Positions 11,480 to 23,214 of a stretch of 64,000 nucleotides of DNA are shown here, piece after piece (within the stretch, counting starts at the first letter, position 1; the number at the start of each line of letters is the position of its first letter). The position numbers were made by a program, and so were the translations under genes. Source of the DNA: Ceratothoa steindachneri (lineage: Eukaryota; Arthropoda; Malacostraca; Isopoda; Cymothoidae); contig OZ018330.1 in assembly GCA_963969495.1 (NCBI GenBank), positions 65,462,513-65,526,512 on the forward strand, written 5' to 3'. Below the pieces are notes generated by a model. It was not told the origin of the DNA, made no database searches, and worked only from the letters and a program-made list of their open reading frames with translations.

Positions 11480-14400
11480 TTATAAGCAACTTCCTTCTGG
11501 TATTAAGTTACCTCAGATGTATGGTAGCAATAATTCACAGTAATCATCGTTGCAAATCAGATTCACTCGTAATGTTAAATAGCCCATAAGGAAATCTCTC
11601 CTCTTATTAGGAGGCAGCGTTGAACTCTTTAACTCTACTTCTACGCGTTTGTCTTGATTTGAATTCTAGGAATACGTCCAGGGACATATTAATGCTAATC
11701 GTAGTGTTCATGACCGATTCTATTATTTCCGTATTCCTCCTTTCGGTAATCTTCTAAAATAAACGTTGAGAAGGCATGCGACGGTGTTTATATTCATCTT
11801 AGTGTTTTTATTATTTCAAGTGAAAAGTTGCTCGAAGTTTGTATAGCGAGGCTAGGATAGCGCCTGTACCGAGAGTAACCGAAGATTCAATTCCAAGACA
11901 TCAGGAAATGATTATTTTAAGTGCCCATGCAATTATTCCTCACTCATCACGGTTTCAGATTCATTCAGTAATTCTGAAACAAGATCACATTCATCCTCTC
12001 CTTTTTCATATTTAAAAAATGGACAACACATTTGCATAGCTATGACAAAATATATGCATTTTATCGGATTGGAAGTAGGTTATTTAAATAAATCAATAAC
12101 ATAATATTTTGCACCTTACCGTAATTCATTTGTAAGGTAGATCTCACTACTTTCAGCTCCCTAAGTAGAGATAGATTATTTTTTGCCACAAGTAATCGAT
12201 AGGAGATAAAATTAAACTATCCAGCAAATTGGCCAAATGTAACACTTAAATTAATTATAATCCTGATTTTGGAGATTTTTTTAAAACAATAACATATATA
12301 AAAGCAATGCTTCCTCTTGCTTCATCCCTTTTTTTACAAATCGTTATTCTAATTTTTTGTTGCCTAAATTTTCATATAGTTCTTTACCATATTTAGCTAA
12401 TAATAAGAAATTGTAATATTCGAATGTGCTTTTGCTGAATAATAACTTGAATGTTCTTGGTATCCTATACTTCGTTAGTCTCTTTTTCTCGACCTTCATT
12501 GAATTTATTAACATTCCTTCAAGATTCATAAAATTCTACGCTACTGTTTAATTATAGCGATGCAGTGCCAGTAAAAATTGGATGAAAGGAAATGGAAGTG
12601 AGTCCGGGAGCAACTGAACTGAGGATCAAGGAAAGCTAAAAGAACGGAAGTGGAAAACTAAAAGCCCTACAAAGAGTGAAAGCATATGTTAGTCGGTTGA
12701 AGAAGACCTGCGCGATTGCAACTGAAGAAAATTCGCAGCATAGTGCACGTTCGCGTAATAAGAGGCGATGAAATTGCTCAAATAGAAACAAATTCGGCTC
12801 AAACCTATACATTAACCTCATTCATCTACCTGCATCGAGGCTAATCAGTGAAAAATGAAAAAAAAAGGATGAGGATTCTACGCATCACCTTGAGAACAAG
12901 TAAAAGGCTAGGTTAATTTCAGGCATGGGCGTCAGACTCACTCTGACACTCGGTTAGTGCAAGTCTAGCTGCCGTGCGTAGTGGTTGTGTGTTTCGGCAT
13001 GCCTTGTGCTCACAGAATTCAGCGTAGGAAGTAAAATCTGAATTCCTCATATTTTGTGAGCTCTTACTTTAGCTCCTAGTTGTTCTCTATCCTTATATTA
13101 TCGAAAATTCTTTCATCATGTATGTATTCTCTATATTTTTGTAGTTATTGTTATGTTTGCATTTTATCCAGCTATAATTTGCTCATGATTTTCCTTCCCT
13201 CTTCTCAATTTAATGTCCAGAAATTCAGTGTATTATATTTATACGAGACGACATACATATGTTTTGAACTTTATCCCACGATCTTTCTATCGGTGGTGCA
13301 CTGGAATGAGGTCCTCTCTTCATAACCATCTGGGAATGTGTGGTAAATGGTTGGGAAGAGACGTTCTTATTATATCAGTTGTTAACTGGGATGGAGATCG
13401 GGTTCCGTAATTCTTGGGATCAATCAGTAAATCCTTCCTCCATTTTGACATGAAGATAAGCTATCCTAAACTTTAGTGAGGTGGTTTAAATTCAGGAGAG
13501 AAATGTTGGGCAAATCTTCAAATTAACGACTCCAACTTTTTGGGAGAGAAAATATTTTCAATATGTTCTATAGTGGGTCAATATTTATAAGATAGCCACA
13601 ATGTTGATTGGAATTGCATCATATTGTATTATATATCATATACAAGGGATTTTTTTCTGAATGAAAATATAATAGGGACATGTTATATTACTAAATATTA
13701 AATAAAATATGATTGATTTAAAAAACATTTTGGGGCAGGGTTTATATGTCTAAAGTTAAGAAGAATAGCTTAAAAACAATGAATATTAGAGCGCCTAACG
13801 ACGTCTGGCAATTGCCTATGAATTCGAACCTAATTCTAGGCTTTCAAAATGTGAATACTACTAGCTGATTAAAAATACTGAGTGGTGGTGATTGCAACCT
13901 CGCAAATTTAGAAGGGGAGAGGGGGTGGCACCAATTTTGAAATAACGCCCTAGAGTTCGAATCAATACGGTTGTCAGAAGTTGTTATGTGTTTCAATGTT
14001 CATTGTTTTTATGCTGCGCTCCACACTGAATGGGCGGAGATAGAAATGGAGTCATAAAATTTTATCTATTCAAAATTAACCTTATGGTGATACCTGATTG
14101 TCTGTTGCCATTTAGTTTGCGCAGAAAGCAATTTTTCCTAGTTATTACCACCTCAATGTAATCTTTTTTGAGTTAGAAATTCTCCATCGGAACCAAATTA
14201 GAGGCGCATGATCAGTTTTCGAATCACACTACCACAAAGAAATTCGCTCCGTTTCGTCTATTACAGAGAAACATTTTAAACCCCAAAATTCCATCCCTGG
14301 AATCATTTGTGTATAAAAAGCTTTGGTGCGTATCTATATTGGCTCATGCTTTTTTGTTTTAGTTTAATTTAGCGAAGTTTGGAATTATACTAGAGGGCGG

Positions 14401-14690
14401 CACGAGCCATTTAAACAAAATATCTAATATTAAACCGGTCTAAATAATTTCTTAACTCTAACCTTCTATATCGTAGTTAAATTAGCGTCGTAGCTTAATG
14501 TTATGCCTATCATCATCGTAGAGAATCGGATATTTTTTAATTGGCTCGATCCTTTTCTCTTTTGACCTCGAGGCTTATAACACCATAAGGGAAGGGCAAG
14601 CAGCAGCCAAAAAAAGCTACTATAATTGAAGAGATGGCGGCAAATCTTATTTCTTTATTACAGCATAAGTATAAATTTCTGCAGCATAAC
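11480..14690. other. Unassigned AT-rich region
   Basis: I see no domain, terminal repeat or RNA gene. Short frames at 12344-12529, 12636-12821 and 13080-13410 are the size expected by chance in AT-rich DNA. Confidence 0.45.
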
Positions 14691-14697
14691 TATTTTT

Positions 14698-15160
14698 TCA
14701 AAATACAAATTTATATATATATATATATGTTGGGAGCAGCTTCTCATGTATACATGTTTTGTTAAAAACTAGGTTGTATTTTGATTTTATCAATTTTATT
14801 TTGGAACGTTCCAACTGGCGAATGCAGTTTTTTTTTTTTGTATCTGGTTGGATATTAAAGATCAATTGAGGAAGATCCATTTTATTTTTTACAACTAATT
14901 TTAGTTTTTGGCCGTGAGGTTTTGCATTTCTTAAAGCATCTTTAGACGGAAGTCTTCGTTATTGTTGAGGCTGCGCTGATTTTGTATTTCCCTTAGTTTT
15001 GCCTCCTTCATCGGTGAGGTAGCTCATTGCTGGTCGTGAGCAGCGAAGAATGAAATTGATTTTCGTTCTTTGGTACTTTCATAAGTTTGGGTCCCATCTC
15101 TTTAATAAGAAGAGCCTCCAGGAATCTTTAAGGTTATCCAAAGGTCATTTTTTTCCAGTT
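14698..15160 (-). other. Possible coding remnant, unidentified
   Basis: A 60-codon minus frame at 14698-14880 includes LERSKIKLIKSKYNLVFNKT and ends at a short (TA)n tract. It has the look of a retroelement N-terminal segment, but I cannot name it. The stretch to 15160 has no clear frame. Confidence 0.2.
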
Positions 15161-15443
15161 GTAAGTAAGTTGAACTCAGGTGTACCAATTCATTGTGAAT
15201 ACAGGCGAACAAACATTAGTTAATTGAATGAACGCATTTTGTTTCAATGATACAATAAGAGAGTAAACGTGAATAGAGTGAATTTGGAAGGTAATTAGTT
15301 AACATAAATAAATATTATGATGAACGAAATAGTCAAGCAAACTTGCAAATCTGGAGTGAATGAAGTGAAAGTCATACCCGTTGCATAGCCGTGCATTTTC
15401 AAGTTGACTCTCCTAGTCAGTTCCTTAGATGAGAAGTGTCGCG

Positions 15444-15620
15444 GTAGCCCTATGTAAATGGTAATGAATAAATTGGTGGCGCGTTGCCATAGGTAGCATT
15501 ATGTGAATGCTAATGATTGAATTGATGGCGCGTTACCAGATCACTATGTAAGTGCGAATGAATTAATTGATGGCGCGTTGCCATAGAACTATGTGAGTAC
15601 GAATAAATAAATTATAATGA
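15444..15620. repeat. Degenerate ~48-bp minisatellite (about 4 units)
   Basis: Units start near 15444, 15493, 15541 and 15588. Each carries CTATGTRARTG-like bases, GAATRAATTGATGGCGCG and GTTGCCATAG. The last unit is partial. Confidence 0.8.
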
Positions 15621-15789
15621 ATTAATACAAAGAGAAGCGGACAGATAATTTATTGATCTAGCAAGTCGGCTAGAGAGCGGTTTCACGACCATGTCTGCGG
15701 CTGGAAGTTAAAATTTTGTTATTCTTACTTACTGAAGAGTGGTGTGATTAGGAGTGTGAGAGTTGCACGGTGCGGACGTTGAGCATCCT

Positions 15790-16550
15790 ATTGAGTCAAG
15801 TTGGTGTTTCGATGAGATGAAAATGGGCTCCTTGATAAAAGGTCGGATGGGGTCCATGGTTGTATTGTGTTCCGTTGAAATAATTCGATGATGACTCCAG
15901 AAATCTGATGCGATGTCTTCGTATAATAATGAAACACACTCCGTGTGTCACTACTTGTAGCGAGAGGGGTAAGTTGATACTTGTAGCGAGATGAGTCGGT
16001 TGATGCTTGACTGTTGTGGGGGTCACCAGTTCCAAGTTGGAACAAATATTTCTTCTCTGCTACATGATTCAAGTTCGGTCTGAGGGTGTCCACTAAATAA
16101 ATTCGTATTTGTATTTTTATAAATAACTTGATGAAAAATAACTTAATTTTTAACATGATATTTAATGATCAAGTGTGAAACTTATCCACCAACGGGAGAT
16201 AGATCCCAATGATGAAGAAGTGATGTGATCGAATGAGTGAATAATGTATATTTAATTTTGTGTTAATAATATCTGCTTGATTTATATGTGTAGAGAAGAT
16301 GGCCGTGACCAATGGGGTTTTGGGGGTAGGAGGTTTGTTTGTTTCTTTGAGAGAGAGAGAGAAAGAGCAGAGATTGCCATTCAAAGGAATTTTATAGATA
16401 GACGGTGATAAAACGATAACAGAGTTTCGGGAAAGGATTTCAATGTTACAAACTGGCGTTAGTAAACAAATGGAATGAAAATGGTAAAATGACAGTTCTC
16501 TGGTAACTGAAATTTTCTTGTTCTTGTGCAATTCTTAGCATAGTTTTGAA
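15790..16550 (-). other. Candidate LTR-plus-leader fragment
   Basis: On the minus strand at about 16037-16010 one reads TTGGAACTGGTGACCCCCAC, which resembles the first bases after the LTR in many arthropod gypsy-type elements. Downstream is a frame with a repeated CTCGCTACAAGTA block (15960-16000). Upstream to about 16550 could be the LTR, but I found neither its ends nor a partner. This is an inference. Confidence 0.22.
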
Positions 16551-16841
16551 GATCATCACCCCATCTGTTGCATTTTAGGTTTTCCTTAGCTTCCACTATA
16601 GCCTAAAGTTTAGTTTGTCAGCGAATCCAAGTAGTTGATTTTCTTTCACGTTGTTATTACCATCATAATGCGTTCATGGGCTATTTCTATTTTTCTAAGT
16701 TTTTATGGAAATTTTTGCGGTCAGATTCACAGTCTGCTCCATAGGGCATAGTTACGATTATCCATTAGTTATATACTTATCTTTTCAGGCGCATTGGAAT
16801 TTTTCTTGTGATAAATTTTACCTTTGCAACTGTTTTCCTGC

Positions 16842-17290
16842 CTAGATTGATTCCGCATTTGATTTACTTTTCTTTTTTACGGTGACATTGTAATCTGCTG
16901 ACATATCGATATATATGTCTAACATTTCACTTTGCTCATTGTCAATTTTAATGTCTATCATGTCGACGTCTAGCTGGTTTGTCATACTTTTTGTTTCTCC
17001 AAGATTTATTTTTAGCTTAATATTTTCTCCCCCATGGTTAAGTAATTGAAGCATTGTTTAAATCTCTAGTTTATCAGCTATGAATACCATATCATCTCTG
17101 AATCTCGGTTGTTTGAGGTAATCCACATCGATCTTAATGCCTTTGTGTTGCTAGTTTAGCCCTTTGAACATTTCTTCGAGACTGGACGTGAATAATTTCG
17201 GAGAGATAGTATATCCTTGTCTTATAATTTTTTATAAATGAAAGATGTCGGAATCCTTAAGCAATATAATATAGGATCTGCAATTTTTCT
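16842..17290 (-). pseudogene. LINE reverse transcriptase remnant
   Basis: From about 17220 downwards the frame reads RQGYTISPKLFTSSLEEMFK, the motif before the RT active site. Then come GIKIDVDYLKQPRFRDDMVF, where FRDD takes the place of the usual F-A-D-D catalytic box, and IADKLEI. The next open frame (16842-17054) gives GGENIKLKINLGETKSMTNQ, the following RT block. The altered catalytic box and the stops make it inactive. Confidence 0.7.
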
Positions 17291-17733
17291 CTATGTGTTC
17301 TAGGATATTTAAGTAGAAGGATTTATAAGTAACATTGTTAAATCTGTATTTTTTAAGCCATCTTCTTCTCTAGGTTGTCAGTCCTCTAGTTAGTTTTGCA
17401 GTCTGTTGTTAATGACTATTATGGAGAGGTAATGCACACAAAAGAAAGTTTATTGGTCTGTAGTTTGTAAGGTACGTTTGGTGATCTCTATTGTGTAAGA
17501 GGATTATTGCGTTTCAACAATAGTTTTATCATATTTTCTTATATCATCTCTCTGTTTCTTGATAAGGAGCTTGTTTAGGTCTGCGAATTCAATTTTTGGT
17601 TGACGTTTGTGCTTGTTTATTAGATTTATGGTTTATTTTGAGAGTTTCTTTTTGTTCTATTTTGTGTTTCCTTGTATTTTTCACTAGTGTCTGTCATGTA
17701 TTTCATCAAGTTGTTCTTTATTGCTTTTATATT

Positions 17734-17781
17734 GCTGGTGTTTCTGGAGTCAAAGGGCACTTTGACCCCAGCAACACCAGC
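17734..17781. repeat. Inverted repeat (hairpin)
   Basis: GCTGGTGTT at 17734 pairs with AACACCAGC ending at 17781, and GTCAAAG pairs with CTTTGAC around a four-base centre GGCA. Only a few bases are unpaired. It lies in the decayed LINE. Confidence 0.8.
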
Positions 17782-17899
17782 TTGAATTCTGCAACGAGAT
17801 TTTTCTGGATCTTAATGGCGTATTTTTTTAATAGAATAGCTTTCCTTTCTCTTTCTGAATGTCATTTTTGATTTAGCATCTTATTTTCCTGTAGTCGCT

Positions 17900-18560
17900 T
17901 TTTTTTTTTTGATGACGTGGAAATTATTGACAGTGTTTTTGTGTTAACCAACATGTAATCAATTAAATTTTATATCTCATAGTTTGGGATTCTCCAAGCC
18001 TATCTTTACTTTGTTTTTTTTTAACACAGTTTTGGCAATTTTAAGGTCTTAGTTCAGGGTAAAGTAAACCATATTATGTCTCCTTTCATTTCGCTTCCGA
18101 TTGAAAACTTTGCATCAAACGCATTTGCATCAAGGTCTCTCATGACGATGTAAAAATAAGCTTATTATTCGTTTAGTCTTATCTTGATGTCATCCTTCAC
18201 TCTATTTAATTCTTTCTGCGTAGTAGTGTGTAAACTTGTGGTAGTGTAAGGTTGAACATCTTAGACACTCCTAGGTTTACGTAACCTACTCTTTCCGATA
18301 TGCTGTGAAATTCAACTATCATGTATTTAATCTCTCTCTGTATTAGAAATTCAACTTCATGCTGCCGTTGGACTTATTTTCCATTGTAGTAGAGTAGGCG
18401 TTCGTAATTTGTTTCAGTAATAACTTCTCCGTCTCCTCACGTTTTGCATAGCCTAATTCTATTCCATTTAATATCAGAGACTTCAGTGAGGAGTTCTGTG
18501 AAATAAACTTCCTCAGATAGTGTCCAGCAGTTGTAGGTTGCAATATACAGTTATTGGAAG
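17900..18560 (-). pseudogene. LINE endonuclease remnant (APE-like)
   Basis: The 66-codon frame at 18343-18543 is the most upstream part. Near 18150 a frame reads FYIVMRDLDANAFDAKF, which resembles the D-x-N catalytic stretch of APE-type endonucleases. Near 17960 INYMLVNTKTLSI resembles the later I-D-Y box. Similarity is short and frames shift, so this rests mostly on order and position upstream of the RT. Confidence 0.5.
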
Positions 18561-20255
18561 TTGAGAAATAGGTTGTCCGTGAGTGTGTGGCATATGAATT
18601 AAAATTTCTTTTCTATTCAATCAATGAAATAAGGGAAGGGCTATGTCAATATTTTCTTCCTGAATGGTAGTTGCATAAAAAAATAAATAGTGAAATAAGT
18701 TTTTCGAAGGTTTATATTTGAATTTAGGGAAACTGATTGCATTAAATTTAAGTTTATGAAATATATCTAACCATGATTTGAAACCCCAAATATCAATACT
18801 TTATTCTCTTTTAATTAAGCGTATAGTTAGAATTTATTATTATTGTTAATCATGTTTCATTGAGATTAATTTATTCAAATTCATTTTTTTGGCCGAAGTG
18901 TTTTCTCCCATCCACTGTTATTGTTCAAGTCATAAACTTCGACAAGAATTTGGTTTTCCAGAATTTTTGTAGGTCAATAATAATAACTACTTTTGTATGC
19001 CCGTCTTCAAAACCAGAAGCATTAAAAAATGGGAAAGAAAAGTTTTAACATAAAAAATATTTGACTGGTGTAGCCAACGAGGGAAATTTCAGTCGGCGAA
19101 AAAGAATGAGGGGATATGTTTCGTTCGCCAACTAGATGACTCACACAAGAGGCCACAAGTAAACCAAAACAAGATAGTCTTGCTCCTGCTAACTCATACT
19201 GGGCTTCTTGTGAAAAATAATTTATGAGTTAACATATATGAAAATCCGATGTCAGAGTTCCTACGGCAGCTCCTTTTTTATACAACTTCCTTCTGACAAC
19301 TCTTACGTCAGCTTTGTTGTCAAAATCTAACATCGTTGCTGTTCCTTTGGATCCATCAGCGACGGGTATATTTGGGGCATGCGGCTTCGAACGACGGAGG
19401 ACTATAGTAAAGTACATACTTCGAGGTTTTAAATTGAGTAAAGCCTGCTTGGATCTTTATTGATTCGAGACGTATGAGGTTTGTGAAACCAACAACGTAC
19501 TGGACTTACTTTGAACTCAGTCCAAGATTTTCAGACCTTCCAGACCTAAACACCCCTTTGCGCGTAAAAGTACTCGTATGTGGTCGCCCTGTATTTGCGT
19601 GTAAAAGTGGTTATTATCATAAAACTTCTGCAAAACCAAATTTTTGTCGAAATTTATGACTTGAAGAAGAGCAGAGCATAAATTTATGACTTATTTAAAT
19701 GCGATTCATTCATTCAATTTCCTTCATTTTCCTATTTTAAAAAATACCTATTTTCTTTAACTGAGCGTTTAAGTAAAAGAGAATAAGATATTGGCATATA
19801 TAAGTTTTATTTCCTACACTTTCTTCTTGTGCAAGCTGATTTTGTAACTTCTAATCGTAGTTTCCAAACAGACAGCCAATCAAGAAACAAATGCTAACAT
19901 TGTCCCTTCCAATATTCCTTAATTGGGCAGAAAGAATCAGGATTGCTCTGTGACACCCACTAATACCTGTTGAGACAAAAGAAATTTGGGGCGATTTGGA
20001 GGGATATAATCAATTGTAAATGATCAACTGCTTTGTATATACAAGACTTTATGTAGGTTCATTATGTTGTCGTTGCCATCGTCATTGTTAGCAGCGGCAT
20101 AAGCACCCTGGTTGGACCTTAATTTAAATTCGTTGATCCAAAAAGAACGGCCGGTTTTTATTATGATTTGATTCTTAATGAGAAGTTTGGGGCCAAGTGC
20201 AACAAGCCTGCCTAATGTAGGTTTTTAGATAGGAAGAGGTTCAGCGAGAGTAAGC
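18561..20255. other. Unassigned AT-rich region
   Basis: No known domain. A minus frame at 19229-19417 (62 codons, including MLDFDNKADVRVVRRKLYKK) has a more protein-like composition than its surroundings and could be a decayed exon or element fragment. I cannot identify it. Confidence 0.4.
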
Positions 20256-20261
20256 ATTTGA

Positions 20262-20440
20262 TGCATTTTTTTTTTGCTTTTATTTTATCCTGTGTCTGGG
20301 AACGAAGACCGGACCTTTTGGTTTTTAACCCAACACGTCAACTGACCTCAGGAATCGAACCAGGGTACCCTGATTGCACCATAACTCAAACTATCCCAAA
20401 GCGTCGCCCTATCAAACCCAGTATCTCCTCAGGCTAGAAG
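20262..20440 (-). repeat. Probable tRNA-derived SINE
   Basis: On the minus strand GGTTCGATTCC (about 20359-20349) is a perfect match to a pol III B box. About 45 bases upstream, GGTTTGATAGGGCG could be a decayed A box. The element ends downstream in an A run (T-rich at 20264-20277 on +). The tRNA-like part is too altered to be a working tRNA. No second copy lies in this window. Confidence 0.42.
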
Positions 20441-21186
20441 GAGCTCACAAAGGATTTTTATACCATATGTTTTACCCTTTAAAACTTAATTAAGTTATTA
20501 GTGTCTTTTCCGGCCTTCCTTAATCTCGAGCGGCATTTCTTTTTCGTTACCGTTGGGCTTTTCTTTGGCCGTTTATTTTTTGGGTGGGATTGAAGAAGTT
20601 TTTTGGTTCTTTTTGGCCCTCCTCGTGTTTGCGTGGGGGATGTAAAGTGTCTTGAGGTAAAAGAACCAGTCTCTATAAATAATTTAGAAATTTTAAATTA
20701 AAATAAATGCATGAACATTCTGAGGATAGTGAAATATTCTTCTCGGATTTTCCCTACCCGGGGTTATAGTTATTGATGAGTAGTTTCATTTGGTTTTGGC
20801 AGAGAATTTACGGACGAAGTTTCCTTCCTGACTCCAACCCTCCCTATTTATCTGGGCTTGGGACCAACACTGAGTTGGGCTGGCTCTCCCTCCCCCCTCC
20901 CATCGTGGCTACAAAAATGTCCAAAATACATAAATAAATCAAAAGCTCAGAGTAATAAAGAGAATTGCCATAGCCAGAGTCTGAGATTGCAATTCTGACG
21001 CCAGAGATCCCCTGAGGATAGTGGAATCGTTATATATAAAATCACTTGAACAAACACTAAATAAAGATTCTTCCGTAATACCTCTCTGTGTTATGTGACT
21101 CCACAGCGAAATAAATTTAAATTCCCTTTTTATTACATTAATTCGAAACAATTTACAGATAGCATCGTGTACAGCACACACCATTA
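20441..21186. other. Unassigned region
   Basis: Nothing recognisable; T-rich and GT-rich stretches without a frame of note. Confidence 0.4.
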
Positions 21187-21870
21187 TTACCATATTTCTC
21201 GTGGTACCAGCACAGACTGATTAAAAGTGAGAAAATATAGGTGCTGAAGGATAGGCGGAAGAGAACGAGTATATGAATGCTGCGCCTCACCACATTTACT
21301 GGGATGCTTTTGACGGGTTTGTCTTTGAGAGGATGCATGGAACCTGTCGCTCCGTTTACCTTTGTGAATGTGCACTCGTGCGGTCCCACATCGTAATTTT
21401 AAATTGTCTAGATCATTTTCTATCCTCTCCAACGCGGCAACTACGTTCGGCGTTGTAGGGGAAGAGGTATTACACGGTCCAGCTTGTTGTCGGAAGACTC
21501 CGTTGGTATTCAAACCTGTGAAAGAGAGGTATTCGATTATGTGAGACAGTCTCCCAGGTTACATATGTATTGAGGTATATAATTTCGGTTGCCTTGGCCA
21601 TTTTTTTAACGCTAGAATACTCTTCGATAATACTTAGGGGCCTAATGTGGTCGAGGATACCACGCATAAAAATCTCTGTCTCGAGCGAGTCGAAAGGCTC
21701 AGACTAAGCGCCTTTCGCCGTGATCAATTCATTGAGATGCTCAAGGAACCACTTGGGACGCCTTACCCCCATTAGCTATTTATTGAGAAGCTCTCTCAAG
21801 TCCTTGACCTGGGAGTTGGGACCTATGAATTCAAGCTTAAATGCCCCCTTCACTCTCCACTATACACCCT
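21187..21870 (-). pseudogene. Possible retroelement gag remnant
   Basis: Minus frames at 21470-21667 and 21187-21513 overlap and together read as a protein-like stretch, with a predicted coil NVVAALERIENDLDNLKLRC. Upstream to 21870, VRRPKWFLEHLNELITAKG continues it with two stops. It lies downstream of a candidate LTR (next entry), which suggests gag, but there is no zinc knuckle or other diagnostic motif. Confidence 0.22.
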
Positions 21871-21879
21871 GTCGTAGTT

Positions 21880-23110
21880 TAGCCGAACTAATATATATTT
21901 ATTTGTTTTATTAATTTTTAATAAACCAAATAACTTTAAATTGAGGGGTAGGTTTTTGCCTCGGTGATCGCTTGAGGATCGGGCTCTAAGAGTGCTAATC
22001 TTTATTTTTAGTCTAGTGAATGAATAAACTGGGTTTCTTTCTTGACTTTATCAAATATTGCCACTTTAACTCGTTCGGGGATAATTAAGACAGTGCACTT
22101 ACTAAAGGAAAATAGACTTTAATGAACATAACCCACCTCGCTAAATAACATTAAAACACACAGATCTAATACACGTATAAAAAGAAAATGGGATTACAGG
22201 GCTAGTTCTCGAGGCTCGAGTAGAGATAAAATTTTACGGGTGAACAATTTTAAGTTAATAGCGTTGTCTTTGGCCAGACATCCACTCAACTAATTATTAT
22301 GCACGGGGACATAAACATAAGGATTATTCTTTACTCACATAAGGTAATGGAGATTAAATACTTGCGACCAGTTAGACTATCTTCTGAGATTTTTGATCAG
22401 GGTTGGTTGTTTGTTCGCTAGATGGCGTTCATTGACTTGCCTGGCGAGTTGACAGGTGACGTCACGAGGGATCTTGGGTAAAGGCGACTTCACGCTAAAA
22501 CTTAGCTCTTCCACTTTGCTTCCGGCCGAGATGAAATCGTCGTCTTCTTTTATTTTTTTCTATCTAGTTGGGGTTTGTCCAACTCAGATAGAGTCAGATT
22601 AAGAGTCCTCAAACTGGCTAGCTTAATACTCAATCTCTTGAGGGCTCGAGCGGCGCCGAGCTTCCTTGGTACGATCTGTTTTCGTACAAGGACTGCAAAG
22701 TTCTCCTTAACTTGCAGAAAACTTTCTACCGGTGATTTTTCTGTTTCTTTTTCGAACTCGAAAAATCTCTCAACCGGTGACTTACTTGTCTCTTCCGTTA
22801 AGACGAACAAAAAGCCCGGTTTACACGGGTCATCCTGTTATATACCCAATTACTCCCGCTGCGGTGGATGGGGGGGGGGATCGCAAGGTGGGACCTCTTG
22901 TTGGTCTCCCACACTTTTGAGTCTTGTCGCTCGGAGAGGGGGTAATACGAGATCGGCAGTTTGTACTTTTAAATGGGTTGTTTATAAGTACACCCTCGAA
23001 GTGCCTGCCTTTTGAGCTGAGGTAAAGAATCAGTCTCGTATCACTTACCCTTTTGCCCGTTCTCCTATGTTACCGGAGAACCTCGAAGGGGAAAAGCTAA
23101 ACCCAGATGT
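21880..23110 (-). other. Candidate LTR-like region
   Basis: On the minus strand there is a TATA-like GGTATATAACAGG (about 22848) and, about 730 bases on, ATTAAAGTC near 22115 that could serve as a poly(A) signal. A short internal duplication (ACCGGTGA at about 22729 and 22774) lies between. No ends or second copy were found. Confidence 0.2.
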
Positions 23111-23133
23111 CTCTAGTTATTATTTCCTTAGAC

Positions 23134-23136
<3 letters not shown>

Positions 23137-23175
<39 letters not shown>
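23137..23175. repeat. (TA)n microsatellite
   Basis: About 39 bases of alternating T and A just before the satellite array. Confidence 0.95.
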
Positions 23176-23178
<3 letters not shown>

Positions 23179-23214
23179 TAATTTTTTATTATACCTCTAC
23201 ACACCCCTACATCA

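Larger units (their letters stand above)
16840..18560 (-). mobile_element. Decayed non-LTR retrotransposon (LINE)
   Basis: On the minus strand an endonuclease region (about 18560-17900) is followed by a reverse transcriptase region (about 17300-16842), the order found in APE-type LINEs. Both are broken by stops. Ends, a 3' tail and target duplications were not found. Confidence 0.65.

Noticed and set aside
11231..11489. Arg-Glu and Ser-Leu repeat frames
   Set aside because: Product of the (GA)n microsatellite on either strand.
20340..20370. A tRNA gene on the minus strand
   Set aside because: Only the B box is good; acceptor and anticodon stems cannot be formed, and an A tail follows. Treated as SINE.
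22575..23015. A 146-codon plus frame
   Set aside because: It overlaps an open minus frame, shows no domain and lies in a repeat-like region; more likely chance.
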